Assembly: GCF_013093415.1 (NCBI RefSeq)
Contig: NZ_JABFBC010000001.1
Span: forward strand, 1,178,001 to 1,242,000
Reading direction: 5' to 3'
DNA: 64,000 nt
Origin: Halovulum dunhuangense
Lineage (GTDB): Bacteria > Pseudomonadota > Alphaproteobacteria > Rhodobacterales > Rhodobacteraceae
Part shown: in pieces, positions 32,554 to 41,895 of the stretch
Numbering within the stretch: the first letter of the stretch is position 1
Layout: each line of letters opens with the position of its first letter
The notes under the pieces: generated by a model
Databases searched by the model: none
Told to the model about the DNA's origin: nothing
What the model saw: the letters and a program-made list of their open reading frames with translations, nothing else
Program-made: the position numbers and the translations under genes

Positions 32554-33444
32554 CTACAGGCCATCGCGTTGCAATCTCTCGCGCAGCACCTCGATCTCGA
32601 CATCGAGTGCCACCTTGTCGTCGCGCAGCAGCTCGTCCCGGTGCTGACGGAAGCTTGCCTCCAGATCGTCGAGCAGCGCCTCGTATTCGGCCCGCGCGGC
32701 CGCATCGCGGTTGCGGCTGTAGAGTTCCGCAAAGCGGCGCGTCGCGTCGCGCGCGCCGACCAGATAGATCGACAGGAACTTGCGGGCGCGGGTCAGGTCG
32801 CGGGGGTCCGCCTCGACCGTGCGGAACACGTCGCGCACGGCGCTGAGCATCTTCTCCACCCGCGCCTCGAGATGGCGGTCGCCGACGCCGCGAACGGATG
32901 TCAGGATGTCGGCCACGGTTTCCTCTGCCGCGTCCAGGGCGCGGGCGACGCGGTCGATGTCGAACTCGGACGCGCCTTCCATGCCCTTGCGCTTCATGGG
33001 ATCCAACCCGAAGGCGAGCACCTGTGCCGCGCCCGCCGCCGCGGCAAAGATCAGCCCGCCAAGGATGCCGCTGCCCCCGGCAAGGCCCGCCGCAAGAAAG
33101 ATGCCGAGCGTGGTGGCCACGGCCGCGAACATCTTGCGCGGGATCGCCGGCGGGCGCGCCACCGCGCGGGCGTGATAGGCCTCTTCGGCGCGGCGCCCCT
33201 CGTTCAGCAGCACGGCCGAGAGCATCAGAATCCCGAAGGCGCCAAGCTCGACGGCCATGCCGGTCGCATCGCCCTGCATCACCTCGCCGAGGCCGGCGAA
33301 CAGAAGTGGCAGTGGCACCAGGTACATGGCCCGCGCGGCGATGCTGACATTCTGCGCCCGGCGCCCGCGAAAGCGCGCGCCCGCGTCGGGCTGCGGCGTG
33401 GTCGGGCCGCCGGGGCTGTAGGTGCCGCCATAGCGCTTCGCCAT
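32554..33444 (-). CDS. XpaC-like (5-bromo-4-chloroindolyl phosphate hydrolysis) protein
   Basis: 296 residues from ATG 33444, which shares one base with the stop of the 31-aa gene upstream (TGATG). Two or three hydrophobic stretches lie at about 38-80 and 104-145; the remaining ~145 residues are a helical cytoplasmic domain (SEFDIDRVARALDAAEETVADILTSV, LTRARKFLSIYLVGARDATRRFAEL, then a charged coiled coil). This matches XpaC-family proteins, usually encoded next to TelA. Despite the family name no phosphatase motif is visible, so a structural role with TelA is more likely. Confidence 0.85.
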   Translation of the reverse strand: MAKRYGGTYSPGGPTTPQPDAGARFRGRRAQNVSIAARAMYLVPLPLLFAGLGEVMQGDATGMAVELGAFGILMLSAVLLNEGRRAEEAYHARAVARPPAIPRKMFAAVATTLGIFLAAGLAGGSGILGGLIFAAAAGAAQVLAFGLDPMKRKGMEGASEFDIDRVARALDAAEETVADILTSVRGVGDRHLEARVEKMLSAVRDVFRTVEADPRDLTRARKFLSIYLVGARDATRRFAELYSRNRDAAARAEYEALLDDLEASFRQHRDELLRDDKVALDVEIEVLRERLQRDGL

Positions 33445-33539
33445 CAGAACGCCCCCGCCCCGAAAGCCCGGAAGCCGGTGAACAACACGATCGCCAGCAG
33501 GATCACGGCAGCGGTCCGTTGGAGGGTGCGGTCGTTCAT
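33444..33539 (-). CDS. 31-residue membrane peptide leading the TelA operon
   Basis: A small gene, ATG 33539 to TGA, encoding 31 residues: a basic N terminus (MNDRTLQR), one hydrophobic helix (about 9-25) and the tail FRAFGAGAF. GGAAAGGAG lies 8 nt upstream of the ATG, an excellent ribosome binding site. Its stop overlaps the XpaC-like start by one base (TGATG), a classic coupling arrangement. I know no family for it. As the promoter-proximal gene it may assist assembly of the XpaC/TelA/SPFH membrane complex, or act as a translational leader. Confidence 0.72.
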   Translation of the reverse strand: MNDRTLQRTAAVILLAIVLFTGFRAFGAGAF

Positions 33540-33720
33540 CGTCGAAGGCTCCTTTCCCCAGGCTGACGCTAACACGCTGATCGCATGGCACATAGGTATT
33601 CCGGCGCAGGGATACGAGCCTGCGGCACCCGGGCGCTGCAAGTGTGGGGTGCATCCTGCACAGAAATTCAGCGCAAACCCGCCGCGCCCTCTCTGCGGGC
33701 CGGTCGCACACGCGTCTTCG

Positions 33721-33750
33721 TTGAGTGGTGGGCGTGATTCGGTCTAGCCT
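33721..33750 (+). promoter_or_regulatory. Candidate promoter of the cold-shock gene
   Basis: TTGAGT (33721-33726), an 18-bp spacer and TAGCCT (33745-33750). It would give a leader of about 110 nt before the cold-shock ATG at 33867, a length usual for cold-inducible csp mRNAs. The spacing is good; the -10 match is modest. Confidence 0.4.
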
Positions 33751-33866
33751 GTCAACGCTTCGGGTCGCCGTCGGACGTGGGGGCCGTCAGGTACTGGGCC
33801 AGCCTGGCGCGACACAGCAGAAGGACCGCGGCATGTTGCGGCGGCAAGGCAAGATTGGACTCTGAA

Positions 33867-34070
33867 ATGGCAAAAGGCACCGTCAAGTGGTTCAACACCG
33901 AAAAGGGCTACGGCTTCATCCAGCCCGAAGGTGGTGGCAAGGACGTGTTCGTCCATATCACGGCGGTTCAGGCTGCGGGCCTGAAGACACTTACCGATAA
34001 CCAGCCCATCGAGTACGAACTGCGCGAAGGGCGCGACGGGAGGCAGATCGCCGGCGATCTGAAGGTCTGA
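33867..34070 (+). CDS. Cold-shock domain protein (CspA family)
   Basis: 67 residues, one cold-shock domain. RNP1 (KGYGFIQPE) and RNP2 (DVFVHITAV) are intact, and the start MAKGTVKWFN is typical. These are single-stranded nucleic-acid-binding RNA chaperones. The frame is open 90 nt upstream, but homologues begin at MAKG. The ribosome binding site is weak (GGCAAGATTGGACTCTGAA), as in many csp genes where the leader structure governs translation. It is a single-gene unit ending at a shared hairpin. Confidence 0.93.
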   Translation: MAKGTVKWFNTEKGYGFIQPEGGGKDVFVHITAVQAAGLKTLTDNQPIEYELREGRDGRQIAGDLKV

Positions 34071-34093
34071 CCCCCACATCCGGTTCTGCAAGG

Positions 34094-34119
34094 GCTGCGC
34101 GCCGATGCCGGCGCGCAGC
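34094..34119. terminator. Bidirectional hairpin between csp and the excalibur lipoprotein gene
   Basis: GCTGCGCGCC / GGCGCGCAGC forms a perfect 10-bp stem with a 6-nt loop in the 53-nt space between convergent genes. No T-run is present on either side. Confidence 0.65.
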
Positions 34120-34123
34120 ATCC

Positions 34124-34918
34124 TCAGAACTGGAGCCGGCGGTACCGCTCCGGATCGAACTCGCAGGCGAACCCGTCGCCATCCGGGTCGAGGTTGAAGC
34201 GGTCGGTTTCAGGCCCGCCATTCGCAAGGAACTGGCGCTGCGCCTCGTCGTTGGTCTCGAAGCGGCGGCAGACCGAGGCCGACTGGATCCGGCTGCGGAA
34301 GGCGGGGCGGTTGTAGCGCTTGGTCCCTACCGGGTGCGTGGTCTCGCGCGCGAAGGCCACGACATTGGCGTTGATGTCCTGCTGCGGCACCGGCATCGGC
34401 TCGACCACGACCAGCTGGCTTTGCGCCGCCTCGCGCATCTGCTGAGCCACCGCGCGCTGGCGCTCCTGCACCTCCAGCGAGCTGGCGTTCAGGTCGATGC
34501 TCTGGTCGTTGGGGTCGATGCCCATGTCGCCCGCGACCAGGACGTCCCCCACCTGCGCGACCGGCGTTCCCGGCGGCGGCGGCGCACCCGGCGGCAGGAT
34601 CGCCCCCGACGTCGTGGTGTTGGTGCCCTGAAGCGCGGCGGTCACGTCGCGGGCCAGCGCGGCGTTCGGATCCGGATCGACGCTGAGCGCGCTGGCCGGG
34701 CCGCCCTCCATGCCCGGTGTGCCCGCCATCATCGGCTGACCGAAAGCCGGCTGTCCGGGCTGAGTGCCGGTCGAGGGCAAGGTCGAGATCGAATCCGTCG
34801 GCGGCACGAAGCGCGCGGGCGGCGGCGGGTCGAAATAGCCCTGTCCGCCGGCGGGCGCGCTGTTGTCGCAGGCGGCAAGCGCCGCGAGAAGCCCAATCAG
34901 TGAAGCCGTTCGTTTCAT
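34124..34918 (-). CDS. Lipoprotein with C-terminal excalibur-like calcium motif
   Basis: 264 residues from ATG 34918. Signal peptide with lipobox LAAC at about 14-17. A Pro/Gly/Met-rich, low-complexity stretch (~20-125) is followed by a helical segment (LEVQERQRAVAQQMREAAQSQL) and a C-terminal domain with two cysteines and DPDGDGFACEFDPERYR (about 244-260), the D.D.DG.ACE pattern of excalibur domains, thought to bind calcium. Its precursor should be held in the envelope by its lipid. It lies 46 nt after gatA on the same strand and could be read through from it. Confidence 0.78.
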   Translation of the reverse strand: MKRTASLIGLLAALAACDNSAPAGGQGYFDPPPPARFVPPTDSISTLPSTGTQPGQPAFGQPMMAGTPGMEGGPASALSVDPDPNAALARDVTAALQGTNTTTSGAILPPGAPPPPGTPVAQVGDVLVAGDMGIDPNDQSIDLNASSLEVQERQRAVAQQMREAAQSQLVVVEPMPVPQQDINANVVAFARETTHPVGTKRYNRPAFRSRIQSASVCRRFETNDEAQRQFLANGGPETDRFNLDPDGDGFACEFDPERYRRLQF

Positions 34919-34964
34919 GCCCGATCCTCGCTTGGCCGCTGTCCTGAGCGCAAACCCGGCCCAG

Positions 34965-36452
34965 TCACCACCACTTTTGCGCATGATGCGCAAAACCGGC
35001 GGCGTTTTCCAGCGCGTAGGCGGTATTCAGCAGGTCCGCCTCTTCCCATGGCCGCCCGATCAGCTGGAGCCCCAGCGGCAGGCCGCGCGCGTCGAGCCCG
35101 GTGGGGACGCTGATGCCGGGCAGGCCTGCCAGGTTCACGGTCACGGTGAACACGTCGTTCAGATACATCCGGATCGGGTCGGCATCCGCCATCTCGCCGA
35201 TGCCGAAGGCGGCCGAGGGGGTGGCGGGCGTCAGGATGGCGTCGATGCCCTCGGCATAGACGTTCTCGAAGTCGCGCTTGATAAGCGTGCGGACCTTCTG
35301 CGCCTTCTTGTAATAGGCGTCGTAATACCCCGCCGACAGCACATAGGCGCCGATCATCACCCGGCGTTGCACTTCCGGGCCGAAGCCCTCGGCGCGGCTG
35401 CGCTCGTACATCTGGACGATGCCCTCGCCCTGCCGGATCTTGGCACGGTGGCCGTAGCGCACCCCGTCATAGCGAGCCAGGTTCGAGGATGCCTCGGCGG
35501 GCGCGATGACGTAGTAGGCGGGCAGCGCGTATTTCGTGTGCGGCAGCGAGATATCCACGATCTCGGCACCCGCGTCGCGCAGCATCGCAGCCCCGTCGGA
35601 CCACAGCTTCTCGATCTCGGCGGGCATGCCATCCACGCGGTACTCTTTCGGGATGCCGATCTTCTTGCCCCGGATGTCGCCGGTCAGCGCCGCCTCGAAA
35701 TCCGGCACGGGGATGTCGGCAGAGGTCGAGTCCTTCGGGTCGTGCCCGGCCATGGCGCCCAGCATGATCGCGGCGTCGCGCACGGATTTCGTCATCGGCC
35801 CCGCCTGGTCGAGCGACGAGGCGAAGGCGACGATCCCCCAGCGCGAGCAGCGGCCGTAAGTCGGCTTCAGCCCCACCGTTCCGGTGAAGGCGGCGGGCTG
35901 GCGGATCGACCCCCCGGTATCGGTTCCGGTCGCCGCAAGGCACAGGTCGGCCGCCACCGCCGCGGCCGACCCGCCCGAGGATCCGCCGGGCGTGAGCGCG
36001 GCGTCCGAGCCTTGTGCCCGCCACGGGTTGATCGCGGGGCCGTAGACCGAGGTCTCGTTGCTGCTGCCCATGGCGAACTCGTCCATGTTCAGCTTGCCCA
36101 GCATCACGGCGCCGGCGTCCCACAGGTTCTGCGTCACGCTCGACTCGTAGGGCGGGCGGAACCCTTCCAGGATGCGCGAGGCCGCCTGGGTCTGGACGTC
36201 GCGGGTGGCGAACAGATCCTTGATGCCGAGCGGGATACCGCACATCGCGGGCGCATCCCCCGCCTTCAGTCGCGCATCGGCCGCTGCCGCCTGCGCGCGC
36301 GCCTGCTCGGCAGTCATGGCGATATAGGCGTTCAGCGGTGCCGCGGCTTCCGCTGCGGACAGGCAGGCCTCGGTCAACTCGGTCGCGGTGATCTCGCCCT
36401 TGCGCAGCTTGTCGCGGGCATCGGCGATGGTCAGGGCGTTCAGCTGGGTCAT
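34965..36452 (-). CDS. gatA: Glutamyl-tRNA(Gln)/Asp-tRNA(Asn) amidotransferase subunit A
   Basis: 495 residues from ATG 36452. Amidase-signature enzyme with the complete catalytic triad: K78 (GIKDL), the cis-Ser S158 (GGSSGGSAA) and nucleophile S182 ([14 protein letters not shown]). It hydrolyses glutamine and passes ammonia to mischarged tRNA bound by GatB, producing Gln-tRNA(Gln). It starts 1 nt after the gatC stop, so the pair is a coupled operon. gatB is not in the window, as is common for alphaproteobacteria with split gat genes. Confidence 0.97.
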   Translation of the reverse strand: MTQLNALTIADARDKLRKGEITATELTEACLSAAEAAAPLNAYIAMTAEQARAQAAAADARLKAGDAPAMCGIPLGIKDLFATRDVQTQAASRILEGFRPPYESSVTQNLWDAGAVMLGKLNMDEFAMGSSNETSVYGPAINPWRAQGSDAALTPGGSSGGSAAAVAADLCLAATGTDTGGSIRQPAAFTGTVGLKPTYGRCSRWGIVAFASSLDQAGPMTKSVRDAAIMLGAMAGHDPKDSTSADIPVPDFEAALTGDIRGKKIGIPKEYRVDGMPAEIEKLWSDGAAMLRDAGAEIVDISLPHTKYALPAYYVIAPAEASSNLARYDGVRYGHRAKIRQGEGIVQMYERSRAEGFGPEVQRRVMIGAYVLSAGYYDAYYKKAQKVRTLIKRDFENVYAEGIDAILTPATPSAAFGIGEMADADPIRMYLNDVFTVTVNLAGLPGISVPTGLDARGLPLGLQLIGRPWEEADLLNTAYALENAAGFAHHAQKWW

Positions 36453-36453
36453 G

Positions 36454-36741
36454 TCACTCAACCACCTTGGGCACGGCGAAGAAGCCCTCGCGGGCGTCGG
36501 GGGCGTTGCGCAGGATATCCGCCTGCCGGTCGCCATCCGTCACCGCGTCTGCGCGGCGCTTCAGGGTCATCGGCGTGACCGAGGTCATCGGCTCCACGCC
36601 CTCGACATCGACCTCGTTCAACTCGTCCATGAAATCCAGGATCCGCGACAGGTCACGGGCCAGCGGTTCGAGCGCCGCTTCCTCCACCTCGATCCGGGCG
36701 AGATGGGCGACGCGGCGCGCGGTTTCCTTGTCGATCGCCAT
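36454..36741 (-). CDS. gatC: Glutamyl-tRNA(Gln) amidotransferase subunit C
   Basis: 95 residues, the usual length. Begins [19 protein letters not shown], with [21 protein letters not shown] in the middle and the conserved C-terminal tail ([12 protein letters not shown]), which wraps around GatA and stabilises the GatCAB complex. AAGGAGAGCAAAA upstream of the ATG at 36741 supports the start. Transcribed with gatA. Confidence 0.96.
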   Translation of the reverse strand: MAIDKETARRVAHLARIEVEEAALEPLARDLSRILDFMDELNEVDVEGVEPMTSVTPMTLKRRADAVTDGDRQADILRNAPDAREGFFAVPKVVE

Positions 36742-36810
36742 TTTTGCTCTCCTTGGGTCGCGGCGGGTTTAGCCGCCGGCGGTCAGTGGCGCAAGGGCCG
36801 CACGCCCCGC

Positions 36811-37464
36811 TCAGCGGGGCGCGGGCACATGCCGGTGCAGGACCATGATCATCCAGCCCAGCATGATCCCGTTCAGCGTGTGCCACAGGAAATGCGTACC
36901 CAGCGGAAAGACGCTGCAGACCGCCTCGTCGATGGTGCGGAAGAACAGCGAGGCGAGCAGGATCCCCGCGCCGATCGCCATGCCGCGCGCGGTTTCCGGC
37001 GCGGATCGCCACAGGGCCGCCGCGAAGCCCAGAATCAGGATCGGCACCGGGACGTAGCCCAGCGACCCGTTCAGCCCGCCGGTGATCGGCCGGAGTCCCG
37101 CCACGACAAGGAAGGCGTAGGGAAAGAACGCCACCACCGCCGCGCCCCCGGCCCAGAGCGGCAGCTGGAAGAAACGCACCGTCGCGAAGAACAGATAGGC
37201 CAGGATGAACAGCTGGATCGGCAACGTGTCGGCCAGCAGCGCCCAGCGGGTGGCATAGGTGTGGAACAGGAAAGACCCGATGCCGATGGCGGCCAGTATC
37301 GCCACCAGCACCCGGGCGCCCGGATCGCGCTTGCCGCCCAGCATCGCCCAGACCACTATGGCGGCGATCATGAAGGAGGCGTTGGTGACGGCGTTCACGG
37401 GTTCCGACCAGAAGGCGAAATCGACCCTTTCGCAGTAGTTGTCCGTCTGGCCCATCCAGTCCAT
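36811..37464 (-). CDS. Alkaline ceramidase-family (CREST) membrane protein
   Basis: 217 residues from ATG 37464 with AAGGAGA 8 nt upstream. About seven membrane helices. It keeps the conserved polar positions of the ceramidase/CREST superfamily: DNYCER and NAVTNASF near the N terminus, GSFLFHTYATRW after helix 3 and DEAVCSVFPLGTHFLWHTLNG near the C terminus, which together supply the His and Asp residues that bind zinc. Family members are membrane hydrolases of ceramides or related amides/lipids. The true substrate here is unknown; sphingolipids are not expected in most Rhodobacterales. It lies 69 nt upstream of gatC on the same strand. Confidence 0.85.
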   Translation of the reverse strand: MDWMGQTDNYCERVDFAFWSEPVNAVTNASFMIAAIVVWAMLGGKRDPGARVLVAILAAIGIGSFLFHTYATRWALLADTLPIQLFILAYLFFATVRFFQLPLWAGGAAVVAFFPYAFLVVAGLRPITGGLNGSLGYVPVPILILGFAAALWRSAPETARGMAIGAGILLASLFFRTIDEAVCSVFPLGTHFLWHTLNGIMLGWMIMVLHRHVPAPR

Positions 37465-37528
37465 CGAGCGTCTCCTTGATTTCGACAGGTCGCGTGCTTG
37501 ATAACAACCTCGGACATAGGAGGAACAC

Positions 37529-38221
37529 ATGAAAATCACATGGTTGGGACATTCCGGTTTTCGCATCGAGATCGCGGGCCAGGTGCTGCTGGTGGATCCG
37601 TGGCTGACCGGAAACCCGATGTTCGAGGGCAAGGACCGCGCCGCCGCCATCGCGGGCGCCACGCATATCCTTGTCAGCCACGGCCATGGCGATCACACGG
37701 GCGATACTGTCGCGCTTGCCAAGGAGCTTGGCGTGCCCGTGGTGGGCATCTACGACCTGATGTCCTGGTGGGCCGAGGCCGAGGGGATCGACACCGTCGG
37801 CTTCAACAAGGGGGGCACGGTGAAGCTGGGCGACGTCGCGGTGACGCTGGTCAATGCCTGCCATTCCTCGTCGCTGGGGGGCGCGAACGGGCCGGTCTAT
37901 GCCGGGGGCGAGGCAGGCTTCATGATCGCGGGCGAGGGCCATGTGATCTATTTCTCGGGCGATACCGACATCATGGCCGACATGGAATGGATGGGCGACC
38001 TGCACAGACCCGATATCGGCATCCTCTGCGTGGGCGGCCATTTCACCATGGATCCGGCGCGGGCCGCCTATGCGGCCAGGCGCTATTTCGACTTCAAGAC
38101 GATCATCCCCTGCCACTACCGCACCTTTCCGCTCTTGGCGCAGGACGCGAAGCCGCTGGCCGATGCGCTGCCGGGCGTGGATGTGCGCGAGCCCCAGGTG
38201 ATGCAGCCGATCGAGCTGTGA
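37529..38221 (+). CDS. UPF0173 metal-dependent hydrolase (MBL fold)
   Basis: 230 residues, start supported by GGAGGAAC. Metallo-beta-lactamase fold: MKITWLGHSGFRIE, then HGHGDHTG (51-58), later ACHSSS, FSGDTDIM and CHYRTFPLL, the set of His/Asp ligands seen in UPF0173/YtkL-type proteins. These are cytoplasmic hydrolases with undefined physiological substrates. It diverges from the ceramidase-like gene (64-nt gap) and ends 4 nt before the convergent tadA stop. Confidence 0.9.
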   Translation: MKITWLGHSGFRIEIAGQVLLVDPWLTGNPMFEGKDRAAAIAGATHILVSHGHGDHTGDTVALAKELGVPVVGIYDLMSWWAEAEGIDTVGFNKGGTVKLGDVAVTLVNACHSSSLGGANGPVYAGGEAGFMIAGEGHVIYFSGDTDIMADMEWMGDLHRPDIGILCVGGHFTMDPARAAYAARRYFDFKTIIPCHYRTFPLLAQDAKPLADALPGVDVREPQVMQPIEL

Positions 38222-38225
38222 TCCC

Positions 38226-38684
38226 TCAGCCGGGCCTGAGCCCGGCGAAGAACTCCCGAAGGAGGGCGCTGCACGCGGCCTCCTCCAGGCCGGGATAGAC
38301 GTCCGGCACATGATGCGCCTGCGGGTGGGAAAAGACCCGCGGCCCCTGCTCGACGCCGCCGGACTTGGGGTCGTGCGCGCCATAGTAGAGCCGGGCGATG
38401 CGGGCGAAGGATATGGCCGCGGCGCACATGGGGCAGGGCTCCAGCGTCACCCACAGATCGAGGCCCGGCAGCCGTTCCGAGCCGCGCGCGGCGCAAGCTT
38501 CGCGAAGCACGAGTATCTCGGCATGGGCGGTCGGGTCCGACAATTCGCGCGTCCGGTTGCCGGCCCGGGCGATCACGCTGCCGGTCGCGGGATCCACCAG
38601 AACCGCGCCCACCGGCGTCTCGCCCCGCGCGGCGGCGGCGCGGGCCTCTTCGAGGGCGATATCCATGTAGCTGGTGAAACGCAT
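38226..38684 (-). CDS. tadA: tRNA(Arg) adenosine-34 deaminase / nucleoside deaminase
   Basis: 152 residues. Cytidine/deoxycytidylate deaminase fold: zinc ligand and proton shuttle HAE at 54-56 and PCPMC at 83-87. The C-terminal part (RIARLYYGAHDPKSGG) is typical of TadA, which makes inosine at the wobble position of tRNA(Arg); the length is right. A guanine deaminase-like role is less likely. It diverges from the pseudouridine synthase gene (54-nt gap). Confidence 0.92.
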   Translation of the reverse strand: MRFTSYMDIALEEARAAAARGETPVGAVLVDPATGSVIARAGNRTRELSDPTAHAEILVLREACAARGSERLPGLDLWVTLEPCPMCAAAISFARIARLYYGAHDPKSGGVEQGPRVFSHPQAHHVPDVYPGLEEAACSALLREFFAGLRPG

Positions 38685-38738
38685 GACGCCGCAGTTTCGG
38701 GGATTGCGCGCGGGCGCACAAGGGCGCTAGGTGAGCGA

Positions 38739-39668
<930 letters not shown>

Positions 39669-40242
39669 GCACGGCAACGCTCGCCGCTGGTGTCAGCAGC
39701 GCGCATGGGCCTGACGGCAGTTCCTCGGCCGGGCCATAGCCTTCGGGCGTCCATTCCATCGCCATCCCGCCAAGGATTGCCAGCATCCGCTGGCCCGAAC
39801 GCACCATCGCGCCGTCGGGCAGATCCCCAGGCGACACGCGGGGCCTGGGGCCAAGGCGTTTTGCATGAAGCACGCGGTCGATCGCATCGGCGCTGTCCGC
39901 GCCAGGAAAGCTCCGGGCGAAGGCGCGCGCGGCCTTGCGCCGACATTCGAAGCAGGGTCGGTGGCCCGCGGCCAGCGCGGTCACCTCGTCGAGGAAGAAC
40001 AACTCGGTATAGCCTGCGCCCATCACGTTGCGGTGGCGGTCCTTGAAGCTAAGGGTACAGATGATCCAGCGGCGCGAGACCCAGCGACGCGCGCCCAGCC
40101 CGCGCGCGGCATCGTGCAGCCGCCCGCCGCGGTTGCCCATCATCGTGCCGCGCATCGGGTGGGCGACAATGTCTCCGTCTGGCAGGACACGGTTCTGCAG
40201 GGGGCTGGACATGGGGCGGTTCTGGTGCCTTTGCTCTGGCGC

Positions 40243-40935
40243 ATGGAAGTGATCGACCACCTCTCGCCCAATTGCAACGCCCGCCGTCACGGCGGGCCGC
40301 CCGACATGGTGGTGTTGCACTATACCGCCATGCCGACGGCCGAGGACGCGCTCGCGCGGCTCTGCGCGCCCGAGCATCAGGTCTCTGCCCACTGGCTGAT
40401 CGCCGAGGATGGGCGTGTCTGGCGCATGGTGCCCGAGGAACTGCGCGCCTGGCATGCGGGGGCCGGTGCGTGGGGGGCGGTCGGGGATGTCAATTCCCAC
40501 TCCATCGGGATCGAGCTGGCCAATACCGGCGCGCACCCCTTCCCCGAGCCGCAGATGCGCGCGCTCGAGGCGTTGCTTTCGGGCGTGCTGGCGCGCTGGC
40601 GGATCCCGCCCGAGCGGGTCATCGGCCATTCCGACATGGCGCCCGACCGGAAGTCGGATCCGGGACCGCGCTTCGACTGGCGCCGCCTTGCGCGCGCCGG
40701 CCTGTCGGTCTGGCCCGGAAACGGGGCGCAGGGCGGGCAGGGGCCGGCGCGCTTCATGGAAGCCGCGCGGCGCTTCGGCTATGCGTTTCCCCTCGAGCAG
40801 GTGCTGCCGGCCTTTCGGCTGCGGTTCCGGCCCTGGCGCCTGGATGCGCCGCTGGAGGCGGAAGATATCGCGCTGATCGAGGCGCTCGCGCGCCGCTATC
40901 CCTGTCTTGACCCGGACCGCGCCAATCCCCATTAA
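40243..40935 (+). CDS. N-acetylmuramoyl-L-alanine amidase (AmpD-like, Amidase_2)
   Basis: 230 residues from ATG 40243; the frame extends upstream antisense to the previous gene. Zinc site: H26 (VVLHYTAM), H129 (VIGHSDM) and D139 (RKSDPG), with the WHAG and GIELANTG segments of the Amidase_2 fold. No signal peptide, so a cytoplasmic AmpD/AmiD-like enzyme releasing peptides from (anhydro)muropeptides during wall recycling is inferred. A good ribosome binding site is missing; the GTG at 40225 in frame is an alternative start. rnpB follows 6 nt later. Confidence 0.9.
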   Translation: MEVIDHLSPNCNARRHGGPPDMVVLHYTAMPTAEDALARLCAPEHQVSAHWLIAEDGRVWRMVPEELRAWHAGAGAWGAVGDVNSHSIGIELANTGAHPFPEPQMRALEALLSGVLARWRIPPERVIGHSDMAPDRKSDPGPRFDWRRLARAGLSVWPGNGAQGGQGPARFMEAARRFGYAFPLEQVLPAFRLRFRPWRLDAPLEAEDIALIEALARRYPCLDPDRANPH

Positions 40936-40941
40936 GACGCT

Positions 40942-41316
40942 GTGCGGATGGCTGGATGGCCGCGTCCCCGAAAGGGGCCGAGGAAAGTCCGGACTCCACG
41001 GAGGAACGGCGCCGGGTAACGCCCGGCCGGCGAGAGCCGAGGGAAAGCGCCACAGAGAACAGACCGCCCCCGGCGAAAACCGGGGGTAAGGGTGAAACGG
41101 TGGGGTAAGAGCCCACCGCGCGACTGGCAACAGGAGCGGCACGGCAAGCCCCGCCGGGAGCAAGGCCAAATAGGGACCGCGCGCGGGAAACCGCAGGGGC
41201 GCCTCTGCCCCGAGCAGGTCCGGGTTGGCTGCTTGAGCCAGGCAGCGATGCCTGGCCCAGAGGAATGGTCATCGGGGCGCAAGCCCTACAGAATCCGGCT
41301 TACAGGCCATCCGCAC
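40942..41316 (+). ncRNA. rnpB: RNase P RNA (class A)
   Basis: About 375 nt. The ends pair as helix P1: GTGCGGATGGC (40942-40952) with GCCATCCGCAC (41306-41316). Conserved regions are visible: GAGGAAAGTCCGGACTCCAC near the 5' end and ACAGAATCCGGCTTA near the 3' end, plus AGGGTGAAACGGTGGGGTAAGAG in the middle. It is the catalytic RNA that cleaves tRNA 5' leaders, working with RnpA. The exact mature ends may differ by a few bases. Confidence 0.95.
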
Positions 41317-41398
41317 AATCCGATCCCCTCGAAGCACGGAAACGGCATGGGAAACCATGGCCCGCCGACTTCGGCTTGCCCGCGATTCACGCCGGATC

Positions 41399-41407
41399 TG
41401 TGGATAA
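41399..41407 (-). promoter_or_regulatory. Consensus DnaA box
   Basis: TGTGGATAA is the exact reverse complement of the strict DnaA box TTATCCACA. A degenerate neighbour (GGGGATAAT) follows 5 nt later. It lies about 490 nt upstream of mraZ. Confidence 0.5.
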
Positions 41408-41600
41408 CTTCGGGGATAATGCCCGTGAACCTGTGCATATTGCCCTGCGGCGGGGCTTGGTCTGGAAAATTATGGGACGGCGCCCCACTGCAAGCGGCGT
41501 CTAGATATGGTGGTGCCGAAGTATAGGCATACCACTATTCGGAAATTGATCGCGCCAGCGCCGCATCAAGGCCACCATGGCGCAGGAAAATAAGGCTCTG

Positions 41601-41645
41601 TGGGTTGTTGTGGGTAATTTTCCCATTGATTTGCACGAAATCCCA
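41601..41645 (+). promoter_or_regulatory. MraZ-type operator repeats
   Basis: TGGGT at 41601 and 41611 as direct repeats with 5-bp spacers, then inverted TCCCA at 41621 and 41641: all on one 10-bp grid. MraZ is known to bind direct TGGGN repeats spaced by 5 bp at dcw promoters and represses its own operon. The inverted members are not part of that consensus. Confidence 0.55.
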
Positions 41646-41895
41646 TGAGATACCTTTTTCCACGGAAGGATGCGGTCACGGCATCACGGGGCACCAGATC
41701 CCGGAGCGACATAAAACGAGCAGGTTTCATACAGGCCCGCACCCTTCCGCAGATTACGGGCGTTCCGGCGCAGATTGGCTGGCGAGCAGGCTGGTGCGCA
41801 ATCGGAGGCGACCAGACGAAGATCGGGGGCGGTCAGTGCCAGCAAGAGCACGGCCGCCCTTTTTCATGGGCCGACGGGCCCGGGCAGGGTGAGGC

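Larger units (their letters stand above)
41317..41895 (+). other. 579-nt control region between rnpB and mraZ
   Basis: No gene is called here. Contents: a GANTC site (41384-41388), a perfect DnaA box (41399-41407), a bulged hairpin GTGGTGCC / GGCATACCAC (41510-41535), an AT-richer stretch (41540-41660) and MraZ-type repeats (41601-41645). A possible promoter TTGATT-17-GATACC (41626-41654) overlaps the repeats. The rest up to the mraZ ribosome binding site is GC-rich and featureless. A frame at 41645-42034 overlaps mraZ and has no coding signs. Confidence 0.6.
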
